Shown: one piece after another, positions 1 through 5,823 of the stretch | How the letters are laid out: every line of letters begins with the position of its first letter | How positions within the stretch are numbered: the stretch's first letter is position 1 | NCBI GenBank assembly: GCA_910587335.1 | Contig: CAJUMG010000010.1 | Location: forward strand, 1 to 17,813 | Direction of reading: 5' to 3' | DNA: 17,813 nucleotides | Source: an uncultured Oscillospiraceae bacterium | GTDB taxonomy: Bacteria > Bacillota > Clostridia > Oscillospirales > Ruminococcaceae | Translations under genes and position numbers: made by a program | Notes under the pieces: model-generated | Seen by the model: the letters and a program-made list of their open reading frames with translations, nothing else | Databases searched by the model: none | What the model was told of the DNA's origin: nothing

Positions 1-481
1 CGTTGGTCGGTTCGTCCAGAATGAGGATGGGCGGACGGCCCAGCAGCGCCCCGGCAAGACCAAGCCTTTGCTTCATGCCCAGGGAATACTTCTTGGCAAG
101 ACGGTCGCCAAACTCGGACAGCCCCACCAACTCCAAGGCGTCCTCTACGGTACTTTTTCCCAAGCCCAAAATCCGGCGGATCACGTCCAGATTTTCCCGA
201 CCCGTCAGGTTGGCGTAGAACGAGGGGGCCTCGATAAAAGAGCCGATTGCCCGCAGGATTTTCAGCCGGTCATTGGGAAACTGCTTTCCGTCAATGGTAA
301 AGCGGCCCTTTGTGGGTGCGGTCAGGCCCAAAAGCATTTTCATAGTAGTGGATTTTCCTGCTCCATTGGGGCCAAGGAAACCGTAAATACTGCCTCTGCG
401 AACGTGAAGTGACACATTGTTGACAGACGTAAAATTTTTATATTTTTTCGTCAACTGCTCTGTGGTGATGATGTAGTCCAT
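1..481 (-). CDS. ABC transporter ATP-binding protein, BcrA/SpaF-like (partial, 3' end outside window)
   Basis: This is the first 160 codons of an ABC ATPase read leftwards. Visible in order are a Walker A motif GPNGAGKST at about residues 35-43, the Q-loop region (GSFIEAPSFY), the signature YSLGMKQRLGLA and a Walker B ILILDEPTN that runs into the window edge. The short N-terminus and the FIEAPSFY segment fit the bacitracin/lantibiotic-protection group (BcrA, SpaF, MutF), cytoplasmic ATPases that pair with a membrane permease to expel antimicrobial peptides; the substrate here is inferred, not seen. The start ATG at 481 is chosen because AAGGAG lies 9 nt upstream; an in-frame ATG at 490 would touch the ribosome site. 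The permease gene is probably beyond the left edge. The gene is divergent from a two-component operon and shares with it a repeat array (521-564) likely to control it. Confidence 0.93.
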   Translation of the reverse strand, partial: MDYIITTEQLTKKYKNFTSVNNVSLHVRRGSIYGFLGPNGAGKSTTMKMLLGLTAPTKGRFTIDGKQFPNDRLKILRAIGSFIEAPSFYANLTGRENLDVIRRILGLGKSTVEDALELVGLSEFGDRLAKKYSLGMKQRLGLAGALLGRPPILILDEPTN

Positions 482-520
482 AGAACGCATCTCCTTTCCA
501 TCCCTTATGGTACAGCGCTA

Positions 521-564
521 ACCTGACTTCTACCTTCTTGCGTCCTTACTTTTACCTTACTTTT
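521..564. promoter_or_regulatory. Four tandem 11-bp repeats, probable response-regulator binding array
   Basis: Four consecutive 11-bp units with consensus ACCTTACTTTT fill this stretch. The core CCT recurs at 522, 533, 544 and 555, an exact 11-bp period; the two units at 544-553 and 555-564 share CCTTACTTTT without mismatch. OmpR-family regulators bind such direct repeats spaced by one helical turn. A -10-like TACCAT (minus strand, 512-507) lies just downstream towards the ABC gene, with no recognisable -35, so the array would occupy about -21 to -64 as for an activator-dependent promoter. It also lies upstream of the plus-strand promoter at 577-604. Control by the regulator encoded at 1099-1800 is inference. 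Confidence 0.75.
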
Positions 565-576
565 TTACGGAGAGTA

Positions 577-604
577 TTCACAGAACAGACAGGCGTGCTA
601 TAAT
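577..604 (+). promoter_or_regulatory. Probable promoter of the HEAT / response regulator / kinase operon
   Basis: TTCACA at 577-582 (5 of 6 matches to a -35 box) is followed after 16 bp by a perfect TATAAT at 599-604. It lies 36 bp before the first start codon of the operon, and the 11-bp repeat array ends 12 bp upstream of its -35. Confidence 0.6.
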
Positions 605-639
605 CAAATCAATTAAGTGAAAAATGGAGGTAGATGGTG

Positions 640-1086
640 ATGAAAGAAAATATCATTGCCAGGTTGACAGCAAAGGATGATAAGGTTGCTTGCGCACTTG
701 CTGATAAAATTATATCAGAAAGTCAAGAAGCAGATGAATGGTATAAATATTTTGATGACTTTGCATCGTTACTTGACCATCCAAAATCATTGGTAAGAAA
801 TCGTGTATTGTATATCCTTGCAGCGAATGCTCAGTGGGATGATGAGAATCGTTTTGACTTAGTTATATCTGATTTTCTTGCACATATAACGGATGAAAAA
901 CCGATTACGTCCAGACAGTGTGTGAAGGCTCTTGCGCAGGTGGGGTTAGCAAAGCCACAGTATATCCCAAAGATATTATCCTGTTTCAGAGATGCCGATT
1001 TGTCAAAGTATAAAGACAGTATGCGTCCGTTGATTGAAAAGGACATGGAAGAAACTAAAAAAATATTGACAGCTCCCAGTTTGTAA
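640..1086 (+). CDS. Small HEAT-repeat-like helical protein, first gene of the two-component operon
   Basis: The product is about 148 residues, soluble, without signal peptide or membrane segment. It reads as paired amphipathic helices: segments around LLDHPKSLVRNRVLYILAANA and PITSRQCVKALAQVGLAKP resemble HEAT or Armadillo-type units, which usually act as protein-binding scaffolds. The function is unknown. The start at 640 is preferred because GGAGG (626-630) is 9 nt away; ATG 634 is in frame but only 3 nt from that site. The stop lies 12 bp before the response regulator, so it is probably co-transcribed with it. The gene is visibly more AT-rich than the regulator and kinase genes after it, which could mean separate acquisition. 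A role as accessory partner of the two-component system or of the ABC ATPase is only a guess from position. Confidence 0.75.
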   Translation: MKENIIARLTAKDDKVACALADKIISESQEADEWYKYFDDFASLLDHPKSLVRNRVLYILAANAQWDDENRFDLVISDFLAHITDEKPITSRQCVKALAQVGLAKPQYIPKILSCFRDADLSKYKDSMRPLIEKDMEETKKILTAPSL

Positions 1087-1098
1087 AGAGGCATCAAA

Positions 1099-1800
1099 AT
1101 GGACAATTCATTTTTGCATAGTAAAAAGCTCCTGCTGGTCGATGACGAGCCGGAGCTATTGAAAATGGTAGCTGCTATTTTAGCGGATGACGGTTTTGGG
1201 CATCTTGTTACCGCTACCAATATGAAAGAGGGCTTTGCCGCGGTCAAAAACGAAAAGCCCGACTTGGCGATTTTAGATGTAATGCTCCCGGATGGCGACG
1301 GTTTTTCGCTGATGCGGCAGATACGGGAATGGACAGACATCCCCGTGATTTTTCTGACAGCCCGCGACGAATCAGCGGATAAGCTGGCGGGTCTTGGCCT
1401 TGGCGCGGATGATTATATCGCAAAGCCGTTTCTGCCTCAGGAATTTTTACTGCGGGTTTATGCGGTTCTGCGCCGGTGCTACAAAGAAGATGCGCCGCTT
1501 TTGAAGCTGGACGGCTGCACCGTTGATTTCAGCCGGGCCGAGGTGGACAAGGATGGTGAGATCATTCCATTGACGGCGATGGAGCATAAGCTGTTGGAAA
1601 CCCTTGCGAGGAATGAGGGCCGGATCGTCACGGTGGACACGCTCTGCGAGGCTCTATGGGGGGACAATCCGTTCGGCTATGAGAACAGTCTGAACGCCCA
1701 TGTGCGGCGTGTCCGGGAAAAGATTGAGGCCGACCCATCGAAGCCGGTTTCTCTGCTGACGGTCAAGGGGCTGGGGTACAAGCTGTTGGCGAGGAAATAG
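1099..1800 (+). CDS. Two-component response regulator, OmpR family
   Basis: A cytoplasmic DNA-binding regulator of 233 residues, normal family length. The receiver domain (about 9-125) shows the acidic pair D15/D16, phosphoacceptor D60 in LAILDVMLPDGDG, the switch threonine in FLTARD and K109 in IAKPF. The C-terminal winged helix (about 135-232) contains LTAMEHKLLETLARNEGRIV and ends with the wing sequence TVKGLGYKL, typical of OmpR/PhoB. The start at 1099 is preceded by an AGAGG-type site. The kinase gene begins 2 bp after its stop, so the two should be translationally coupled. Its probable targets are the 11-bp repeats at 521-564 and hence the divergent ABC ATPase, as in SpaRK/NisRK or BceRS-like detoxification modules. 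That pairing is inference from position and site architecture. Confidence 0.95.
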   Translation: MDNSFLHSKKLLLVDDEPELLKMVAAILADDGFGHLVTATNMKEGFAAVKNEKPDLAILDVMLPDGDGFSLMRQIREWTDIPVIFLTARDESADKLAGLGLGADDYIAKPFLPQEFLLRVYAVLRRCYKEDAPLLKLDGCTVDFSRAEVDKDGEIIPLTAMEHKLLETLARNEGRIVTVDTLCEALWGDNPFGYENSLNAHVRRVREKIEADPSKPVSLLTVKGLGYKLLARK

Positions 1801-1802
1801 CA

Positions 1803-3182
1803 ATGAAAGCATTTGGAAAATATATCTCAAAATATCTGCTGACCTTTTTTGCATTTGCGTTGGTTCTTTTGCTGGTCAACATTCTGGCGTTTACTTTGAC
1901 GTTTGGCGGCATTGTGTCCAGAGAATACGGCTCGGCATCCCCGGCGAATATGTTAGAGGCCGTGGCCGCTGACCTGTCGGCATCCGGCATATCAGCCGAA
2001 GTGGAGCAAGAATTGACCCGAAATGGAATTTGGGCGATGCACCTGAACGCTGGCGGAAGCTGTGATTGGGCGGTTGCCTTGCCGGAGGTAATACCGATGC
2101 AGTACACTATCCAGGATGTAGCGGTATTCTCAAAAGGCTATCTGGAAGATTACCCTGTCTTTGTGCGGCGCATGGAGGATGGATTGCTGGTGCTGGGCTA
2201 TCCCAAAAACAGCTTTATGAAGATAACGGGGAATTACTTTCCGGTGCGGGCAGTCAAGCTCTTTCCGCTTTTTGTGACGGGGATATTGGCGGCGGATATA
2301 TCACTCCTGTTTTTAGTCTACTTCCTCTCAAAGCGAAAAATCTCCAAAAATACGGAGCCGATCATGGCGTCTATCAAAACGCTGTCCACCGGCAAGCCTG
2401 TTGACCTATCTATCCATGGGGAATTATCCGAGATTGCAGATAGTGTCAATCAGGCGTCTAAAATATTGAACCGACAAAACGAGGCCCGTGCCAACTGGAT
2501 TAGCGGCGTTTCCCATGACATCCGTACACCGCTTTCTATGATTATGGGGTATGCCCAGCGAATTGCCGGTGACGGCGCGGCCAGCGGGAACATCCGGCAG
2601 GAGGCCAAAATTATCCAGGTGCAGAGCGCGAAAATCAAGGATTTGGTGCAGGATTTAAATCTGGTGTCACAGTTGGAGTATGAGATGCAGCCGCTCCAGA
2701 AAGAGCCGGTGCGCCTTAGTAAGCTGCTGCGTTCCTGTGCGGCCGATCTGCTGAACGCCGGGATTGCCCCGGAATATTCGGTTGAGGTAGAAGTTTCTCC
2801 TGACGCTGAAACGGTTGTGATGGCGTGTGACCCGCGACTGATCTCACGGGCGGTCAATAATCTGGTACAAAACAGCATCCGGCACAACCCGCAGGGCTGT
2901 ACCATTCGTCTGTGCCTTGATTGCTCGGAGGGTGCAGTTTCCTTGATCGTCGCGGATAATGGCGTGGGCCTCTCCAGCGAAAAACTGCGGGAGCTGGAAG
3001 AAAAACCCCATTACATGGAAAGCACCGATGAACGGCTGGATTTGCGGCACGGGCTGGGGCTTCTGTTGGTGCGGCAGATTGCGCAGGCGCATGGAGGCAC
3101 AATGAAAATGGAAAGTGCATCACAAAATGGATGCAGAATAATTTTGACGCTTCAAAAACCGCCTTCTTCCAGAGAATATTAA
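1803..3182 (+). CDS. Membrane sensor histidine kinase, partner of the preceding regulator
   Basis: The 459-residue kinase has two membrane segments (about 11-35 and 153-176) bracketing an extracellular loop of some 115 residues, the likely sensor. A linker of about 45 residues follows, then HisKA with H238 in SGVSHDIRTPLSMIMGY, the N box (VNNLVQNSIRHNP, about 351-363), G1 box DNGVGL (385-390) and G2 box HGLGL (416-420). It would autophosphorylate at H238 and pass the phosphate to D60 of the upstream regulator. The extracellular domain is far longer than the tiny loop of BceS-type kinases, so it may sense its ligand directly rather than through the transporter. The start is the ATG 2 bp after the regulator stop, with a GAGG-like site inside the regulator's last codons. 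The ligand is unknown. Confidence 0.95.
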   Translation: MKAFGKYISKYLLTFFAFALVLLLVNILAFTLTFGGIVSREYGSASPANMLEAVAADLSASGISAEVEQELTRNGIWAMHLNAGGSCDWAVALPEVIPMQYTIQDVAVFSKGYLEDYPVFVRRMEDGLLVLGYPKNSFMKITGNYFPVRAVKLFPLFVTGILAADISLLFLVYFLSKRKISKNTEPIMASIKTLSTGKPVDLSIHGELSEIADSVNQASKILNRQNEARANWISGVSHDIRTPLSMIMGYAQRIAGDGAASGNIRQEAKIIQVQSAKIKDLVQDLNLVSQLEYEMQPLQKEPVRLSKLLRSCAADLLNAGIAPEYSVEVEVSPDAETVVMACDPRLISRAVNNLVQNSIRHNPQGCTIRLCLDCSEGAVSLIVADNGVGLSSEKLRELEEKPHYMESTDERLDLRHGLGLLLVRQIAQAHGGTMKMESASQNGCRIILTLQKPPSSREY

Positions 3183-3231
3183 GTGATTTTGCATAAAGAG
3201 CAGGAGAAACAGCAAGAAGGACACTAACAGA

Positions 3232-3275
3232 GCAAGCAAAAACGGACATGCCGGGCCGTGTTCGTTTTTGCTTGC
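3232..3275. terminator. Large hairpin after the kinase gene, possible bidirectional terminator
   Basis: Arms at 3232-3248 and 3259-3275 pair over 17 bp with one G-U wobble around a 10-base GC-rich loop. A-rich and T-rich tracts (AAAAA, TTTTT) sit inside the two arms, so a shorter GC hairpin with a flanking T tract can form in either direction. It lies 50 bp after the kinase stop and before the convergent AraC-type gene, the usual place for a shared terminator. Confidence 0.55.
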
Positions 3276-3487
3276 ACCTTTGTAGGCTCCGCTGCTGGGG
3301 CAGACCCTTGGGGATAGTCCTAAACCCTTATAGCGGATGCGCTTTTTGAGCGGGTACAACACTTGGAATGCTGCAAATAACCCAAAAGCACTACTGTTTG
3401 TCAGGCGTTCATGACAGAAGGGAATGAACAAATGACGGCAGATCACAGCATTACCAATCAATAAAAAACTTCAAACAAATCGTTAAA
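3276..3487. other. Intergenic stretch without a supported gene
   Basis: Together with the hairpin before it, this gap between convergent genes is about 305 bp. Short open frames on the minus strand lack ribosome sites and have cysteine- and serine-rich random-looking translations. No promoter, repeat family or RNA gene was recognised. The stretch around 3285-3330 has the look of non-coding sequence from a mobile element border, but this is only an impression. Confidence 0.4.
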
Positions 3488-3871
3488 TTAGGCCGTCTCG
3501 CGATATTGTTTCGGTGTGTACCCGGTTCTTTCCTTAAACAATTTTCCGAAATGGCTTTGGGACTGAAAGCCAACCGCCTGCGCGATCTGTCCAATAGGCA
3601 GGTCTGTGTTTCTCAAAAGGTCTGTGGCCCTTTGCAAGCGATATTCTATCAAATACCGATAGGGCGTGTCCTGCATGGTTGTCTTAAAACACCGCAGACA
3701 TTCTGATTTGCTGACGCTGGCGCTTTGAGCCAATGCTTCCAAGGTGATATCCTCAAAGTAATGGTGTTCAATATATTCCAAAAATTTGTGCATCCGCTTC
3801 AGTGTTTCATTTTCCTCTGTTTTGTCCGGCACATCCAGATTTTTCGCAAGTTCAAGCCAGATTGCCATCAA
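3488..3871 (-). CDS. AraC-family DNA-binding protein, N-terminally truncated remnant
   Basis: The frame encodes the two helix-turn-helix motifs of an AraC/XylS DNA-binding domain: ITLEALAQSASVSKSECLRCF, then the linker helix (DTPYRYLIEYRLQRATDLL) and IGQIAQAVGFQSQSHFGKLFKERTGYTPKQYR. Normal AraC regulators are about 250-300 residues with an N-terminal cupin or other sensor; here only about 127 remain. The frame stays open upstream of the TTG at 3871 (residues reading YEVLARLMAIWLEL look like the usual linker), yet no start with a ribosome site exists in it. A good start at 3932 is in another frame (see 3885-3932). The gene therefore appears to have lost its sensor by an internal deletion that also broke the frame. 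It is divergent from the alkylation-repair cluster. Whether a stable DNA-binding fragment is made is unknown. Confidence 0.7.
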   Translation of the reverse strand: MMAIWLELAKNLDVPDKTEENETLKRMHKFLEYIEHHYFEDITLEALAQSASVSKSECLRCFKTTMQDTPYRYLIEYRLQRATDLLRNTDLPIGQIAQAVGFQSQSHFGKLFKERTGYTPKQYRETA

Positions 3872-3884
3872 TCTGGCAAGTACC

Positions 3885-3932
3885 TCATATTTTGTTATTA
3901 AGATTAACGGAGTTCAAATAATCGCTTTGCAT
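3885..3932 (-). other. Orphan translation start of the truncated AraC gene (15-codon frame)
   Basis: AGGAGG (3943-3938) stands 5 nt before ATG 3932 on the minus strand, the best ribosome site in this region. The frame runs 15 codons (MQSDYLNSVNLNNKI) and stops at 3885, in a different frame from the helix-turn-helix region that continues directly downstream. The simplest reading is the original N-terminus of the AraC-type gene, joined out of frame to its linker by a deletion. A leader peptide is the alternative. Confidence 0.45.
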
Positions 3933-4037
3933 AATCGCCTCCTACTTTCTGGCGATATAATGATAAAATTACCGGATATTATGATAGATTAAGCAAATAT
4001 TTCCCGATTGTATAGGGAGTTTTGCGGATGAAGAAGT

Positions 4038-4688
4038 ATGAAAACGCTTTGCTTTCGGTACGATGAGAAAAAACGAATATTTGAAATCCAAAGATAAGAA
4101 GCTGGCGGCAGTGATCGATCGAATCGGTCATATCGAGCGGTCGTGTTACGATGATCTGTTTGAGGCGGTTGTCAACTCCATCATTGGACAGCAAATTTCC
4201 ACCAAAGCCCACGAATCCATCTGGAAAAAATCAAAGAGGACCAGGTGCGGCTGGATGCTCCGAAAATTCTCGCACTGGGTCGGGAAAAGCTGCAAGCCTA
4301 TGGGACCACCTGGAAAAAGGTGGACTACATTATGGAGTTTGCCGAAAAGGTGAACTCCGGCGCTTTCAGCCTGAACGCAATCTATGATATGAGCGACGAG
4401 GATGCCATTGCCGCCCTGTCCTCCTTGAAAGGAGTTGGGGTATGGACGGCGGAAATGATTCTGCTATTTTATCTGCAAAGACCCAACATTTTCAGCTACG
4501 GCGATTTGGCAATTTTACGGGGGGTACGGATGGTCTATCGTCACAAGGAGTTACCCAAAGAACGCTTTGAGCGATATCGCAAACGCCTTTCTCCCTATTG
4601 CAGTACAGCAAGCCTTTACTTTTGGGCGGTGGCAGGCGGAGCGATTCCGGGGCTGACCGATCCGGCAGCGGAAAAGAGAAAGAGGTAG
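4038..4688 (+). pseudogene. DNA-3-methyladenine glycosylase II (AlkA-like), with two compensating frameshifts
   Basis: Base-excision repair enzyme that removes alkylated purines. Read across three segments it gives a full-length protein of about 216 residues: an N-terminus from ATG 4038 (MKTLCFRYDE), a middle part in the next frame (EYLKSKDKKLAAVIDRIG to NSIIGQQISTKAHESIW), and a C-terminal part back in the first frame containing the helix-hairpin-helix LKGVGVWTAEMILL and the catalytic aspartate in SYGDLAI. The frame changes fall exactly in two runs of six A, at 4068-4073 (one A too many) and 4225-4230 (one A too few); their net effect is zero. Without correction the first frame stops after 20 codons. 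The middle and end can be read as separate open frames from ATG 4063 and ATG 4245. Real inactivation, transcriptional slippage or sequencing error are all possible. It heads a repair gene cluster. Confidence 0.8.
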
Positions 4689-4694
4689 AAGCAA

Positions 4695-4919
4695 ATGACA
4701 AGAGAAGAAATGGTCAAGGCTTGTCAGGCTCGCGACCGAAGCTGCATCGGGAAGTTTTTCCTCGGGGTCAAAAGCACAAAAATCGTCTGTCATCCAGGGT
4801 GTTCTTCCAAAGTTCCCTTGGAAAAAAATATGGTTTTTTACGACACATTGGAAGCAGCTCTGGCGGATGGATATAGACCCTGTAAACGATGCATGAAAGA
4901 AATGTGGGGGAGGAAATAG
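4695..4919 (+). CDS. Stand-alone Ada metal-binding (methylphosphotriester acceptor) domain protein
   Basis: A 74-residue protein matching only the N-terminal zinc domain of Ada. The four zinc cysteines are visible as C32 and C36 (VCHPGC) and C63 and C66 (RPCKRC), around the family core FFLGVKSTKI and ALADGYRPCKRC. In Ada the first of these cysteines takes a methyl group from DNA phosphotriesters and turns the protein into an activator. Here neither the AraC-type DNA-binding half nor the O6-methylguanine transferase half is fused; an AraC-type remnant lies divergent (3488-3871) and an Ogt lies two genes downstream. The gene starts 6 bp after the glycosylase stop with AGAGG (4681-4685) 9 nt upstream. 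It may act as a bare repair or sensor module; how it would signal without a DNA-binding domain is unclear. Confidence 0.88.
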   Translation: MTREEMVKACQARDRSCIGKFFLGVKSTKIVCHPGCSSKVPLEKNMVFYDTLEAALADGYRPCKRCMKEMWGRK

Positions 4920-4947
4920 AAATGGAATCCGTCATCTCCTATTTGAA

Positions 4948-5295
4948 GTGACCTTGAGAGAGGGAAAAATGGAGGACTATCTGGCCCAGGCGGCGCTGAA
5001 GGATGCACTTGCACAGGCGCAGGGCTTCCTTCGGTCCGAGCGGTTTTCTTCCCTGTCCGCCCCGAACAAGCTACTGAGTATGTCCGTGTGGGACAGCGAG
5101 GAGAGCGCCGCCAAATGGCGGAATCAGATGGATCACAGGCTTTGCCAGAAGCATGGCAGAATCGTTGATTTTGCAGATTATAAAATCACGGTGATAATGC
5201 CGCTTCGCTTTTACACCATGACCGAACGCAAAGATGCGCCGGCAGATTCCAATCAATATTGGGAGGGATACTATGCAGTACACTGCACACTATGA
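4948..5295 (+). CDS. Antibiotic-biosynthesis-monooxygenase (ABM) fold small protein, frameshifted near its start
   Basis: The frame resembles small dimeric alpha+beta-barrel ABM proteins: FEVTLREGKMEDYLAQAA, a stretch with SMSVWDSEESAAKWR and a C-terminal region DFADYKITVIMPLRFYTM. Members bind or oxidise small aromatic or heme-type compounds; the substrate here is unknown. The frame opens upstream without a usable start: GTG 4948 has no ribosome site. A well-placed ATG at 4922, 3-8 nt after GGGGAGG, reads MESVISY and then leaves frame at a T run (4942-4944) where one extra T would rejoin it to FEVTLREG. So a single-base deletion probably removed proper initiation. The 3' end overlaps the ogt start by 23 bp, consistent with one operon. 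Confidence 0.68.
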   Translation: MTLREGKMEDYLAQAALKDALAQAQGFLRSERFSSLSAPNKLLSMSVWDSEESAAKWRNQMDHRLCQKHGRIVDFADYKITVIMPLRFYTMTERKDAPADSNQYWEGYYAVHCTL

Positions 5296-5818
5296 TTCCC
5301 CCTTGGGCGGCATTCTGCTTGCCGCTGACCACGAGGGATTGACCGGACTATGGTTTGACAGGGAGAAATACTACGCCAACCATCTGGACCCCGAACACAA
5401 AGAGGGGAACCTTCCGGCGTTGGATGAAACGCGCCGCTGGCTGGACATCTATTTTACTGGCCGGGAGCCGGATTTCATGCCGCCGGTCCACATGATCGGT
5501 TCGGCCTTTCAGATGGCGGTCTGGAAAATTCTGCGGGAGATTCCCTATGGGCAAACGACGACCTATGGGGAGATCGCAAAGCAAATTGCCGCCCAGCGGG
5601 GCGCGGCGCGGATGTCCGCCCAGGCAGTAGGCGGAGCCGTAGGCCACAACGAAATTTCCATCATCGTCCCCTGCCACCGGGTGGTGGGGAGCGGCGGCAG
5701 CTTGACCGGGTATGCCGGAGGTGTGGACAAGAAAAATGCCCTGCTCCGGTTAGAGGGTGTGGACATGACTGGCTTTACCATTCCCACAAAGGGAACGGCC
5801 ATCAAGTCGCAGTGGTGA
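5273..5818 (+). CDS. ogt: Methylated-DNA--protein-cysteine methyltransferase (Ogt/AdaB type)
   Basis: Suicide repair enzyme that takes methyl groups from O6-methylguanine onto its own cysteine. The 181-residue product has the N-terminal fold (YDSPLGGILLAADHEGLTGLWF), the DNA-binding helix region PYGQTTTYGEIA (91-102) and the active site IVPCHRVVG with C134. The position normally holding the arginine finger (RAVG) reads QAVG (Q117), and the usual proline of the GHNPIS motif is E127; the first change is, as far as I recall, common in Clostridia, so activity is still expected. ATG 5273 is preferred over 5234 because GGGAGG (5261-5266) is 6 nt upstream and the family N-terminus starts at MQYTAHYDSPLGG. 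Last repair gene of the cluster; the next gene starts 5 bp after its stop. Confidence 0.93.
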   Translation: MQYTAHYDSPLGGILLAADHEGLTGLWFDREKYYANHLDPEHKEGNLPALDETRRWLDIYFTGREPDFMPPVHMIGSAFQMAVWKILREIPYGQTTTYGEIAKQIAAQRGAARMSAQAVGGAVGHNEISIIVPCHRVVGSGGSLTGYAGGVDKKNALLRLEGVDMTGFTIPTKGTAIKSQW

Positions 5819-5823
5819 GGCCC

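Noticed and set aside
3..412. Plus-strand open frames opposite the ABC ATPase
   Set aside because: The minus strand encodes clear Walker A, signature and Walker B motifs here; the plus-strand frames have no recognisable motif and are shadows.
831..1340. 169-codon minus-strand open frame across the HEAT gene and regulator
   Set aside because: It overlaps two well-supported plus-strand genes, is serine- and lysine-rich without motifs, and has no ribosome site.
3120..3461. Minus-strand frame of 113 codons with a hydrophobic stretch near the large hairpin
   Set aside because: The hydrophobic part comes from translating the hairpin and flanking repeats; no ribosome site or family resemblance, and it overlaps the kinase 3' end.
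4225..4232. Programmed -1 ribosomal frameshift in alkA
   Set aside because: The A6 run lacks a canonical X XXY YYZ heptamer in the right frame and I see no downstream pseudoknot; slippage is possible but an indel is simpler.
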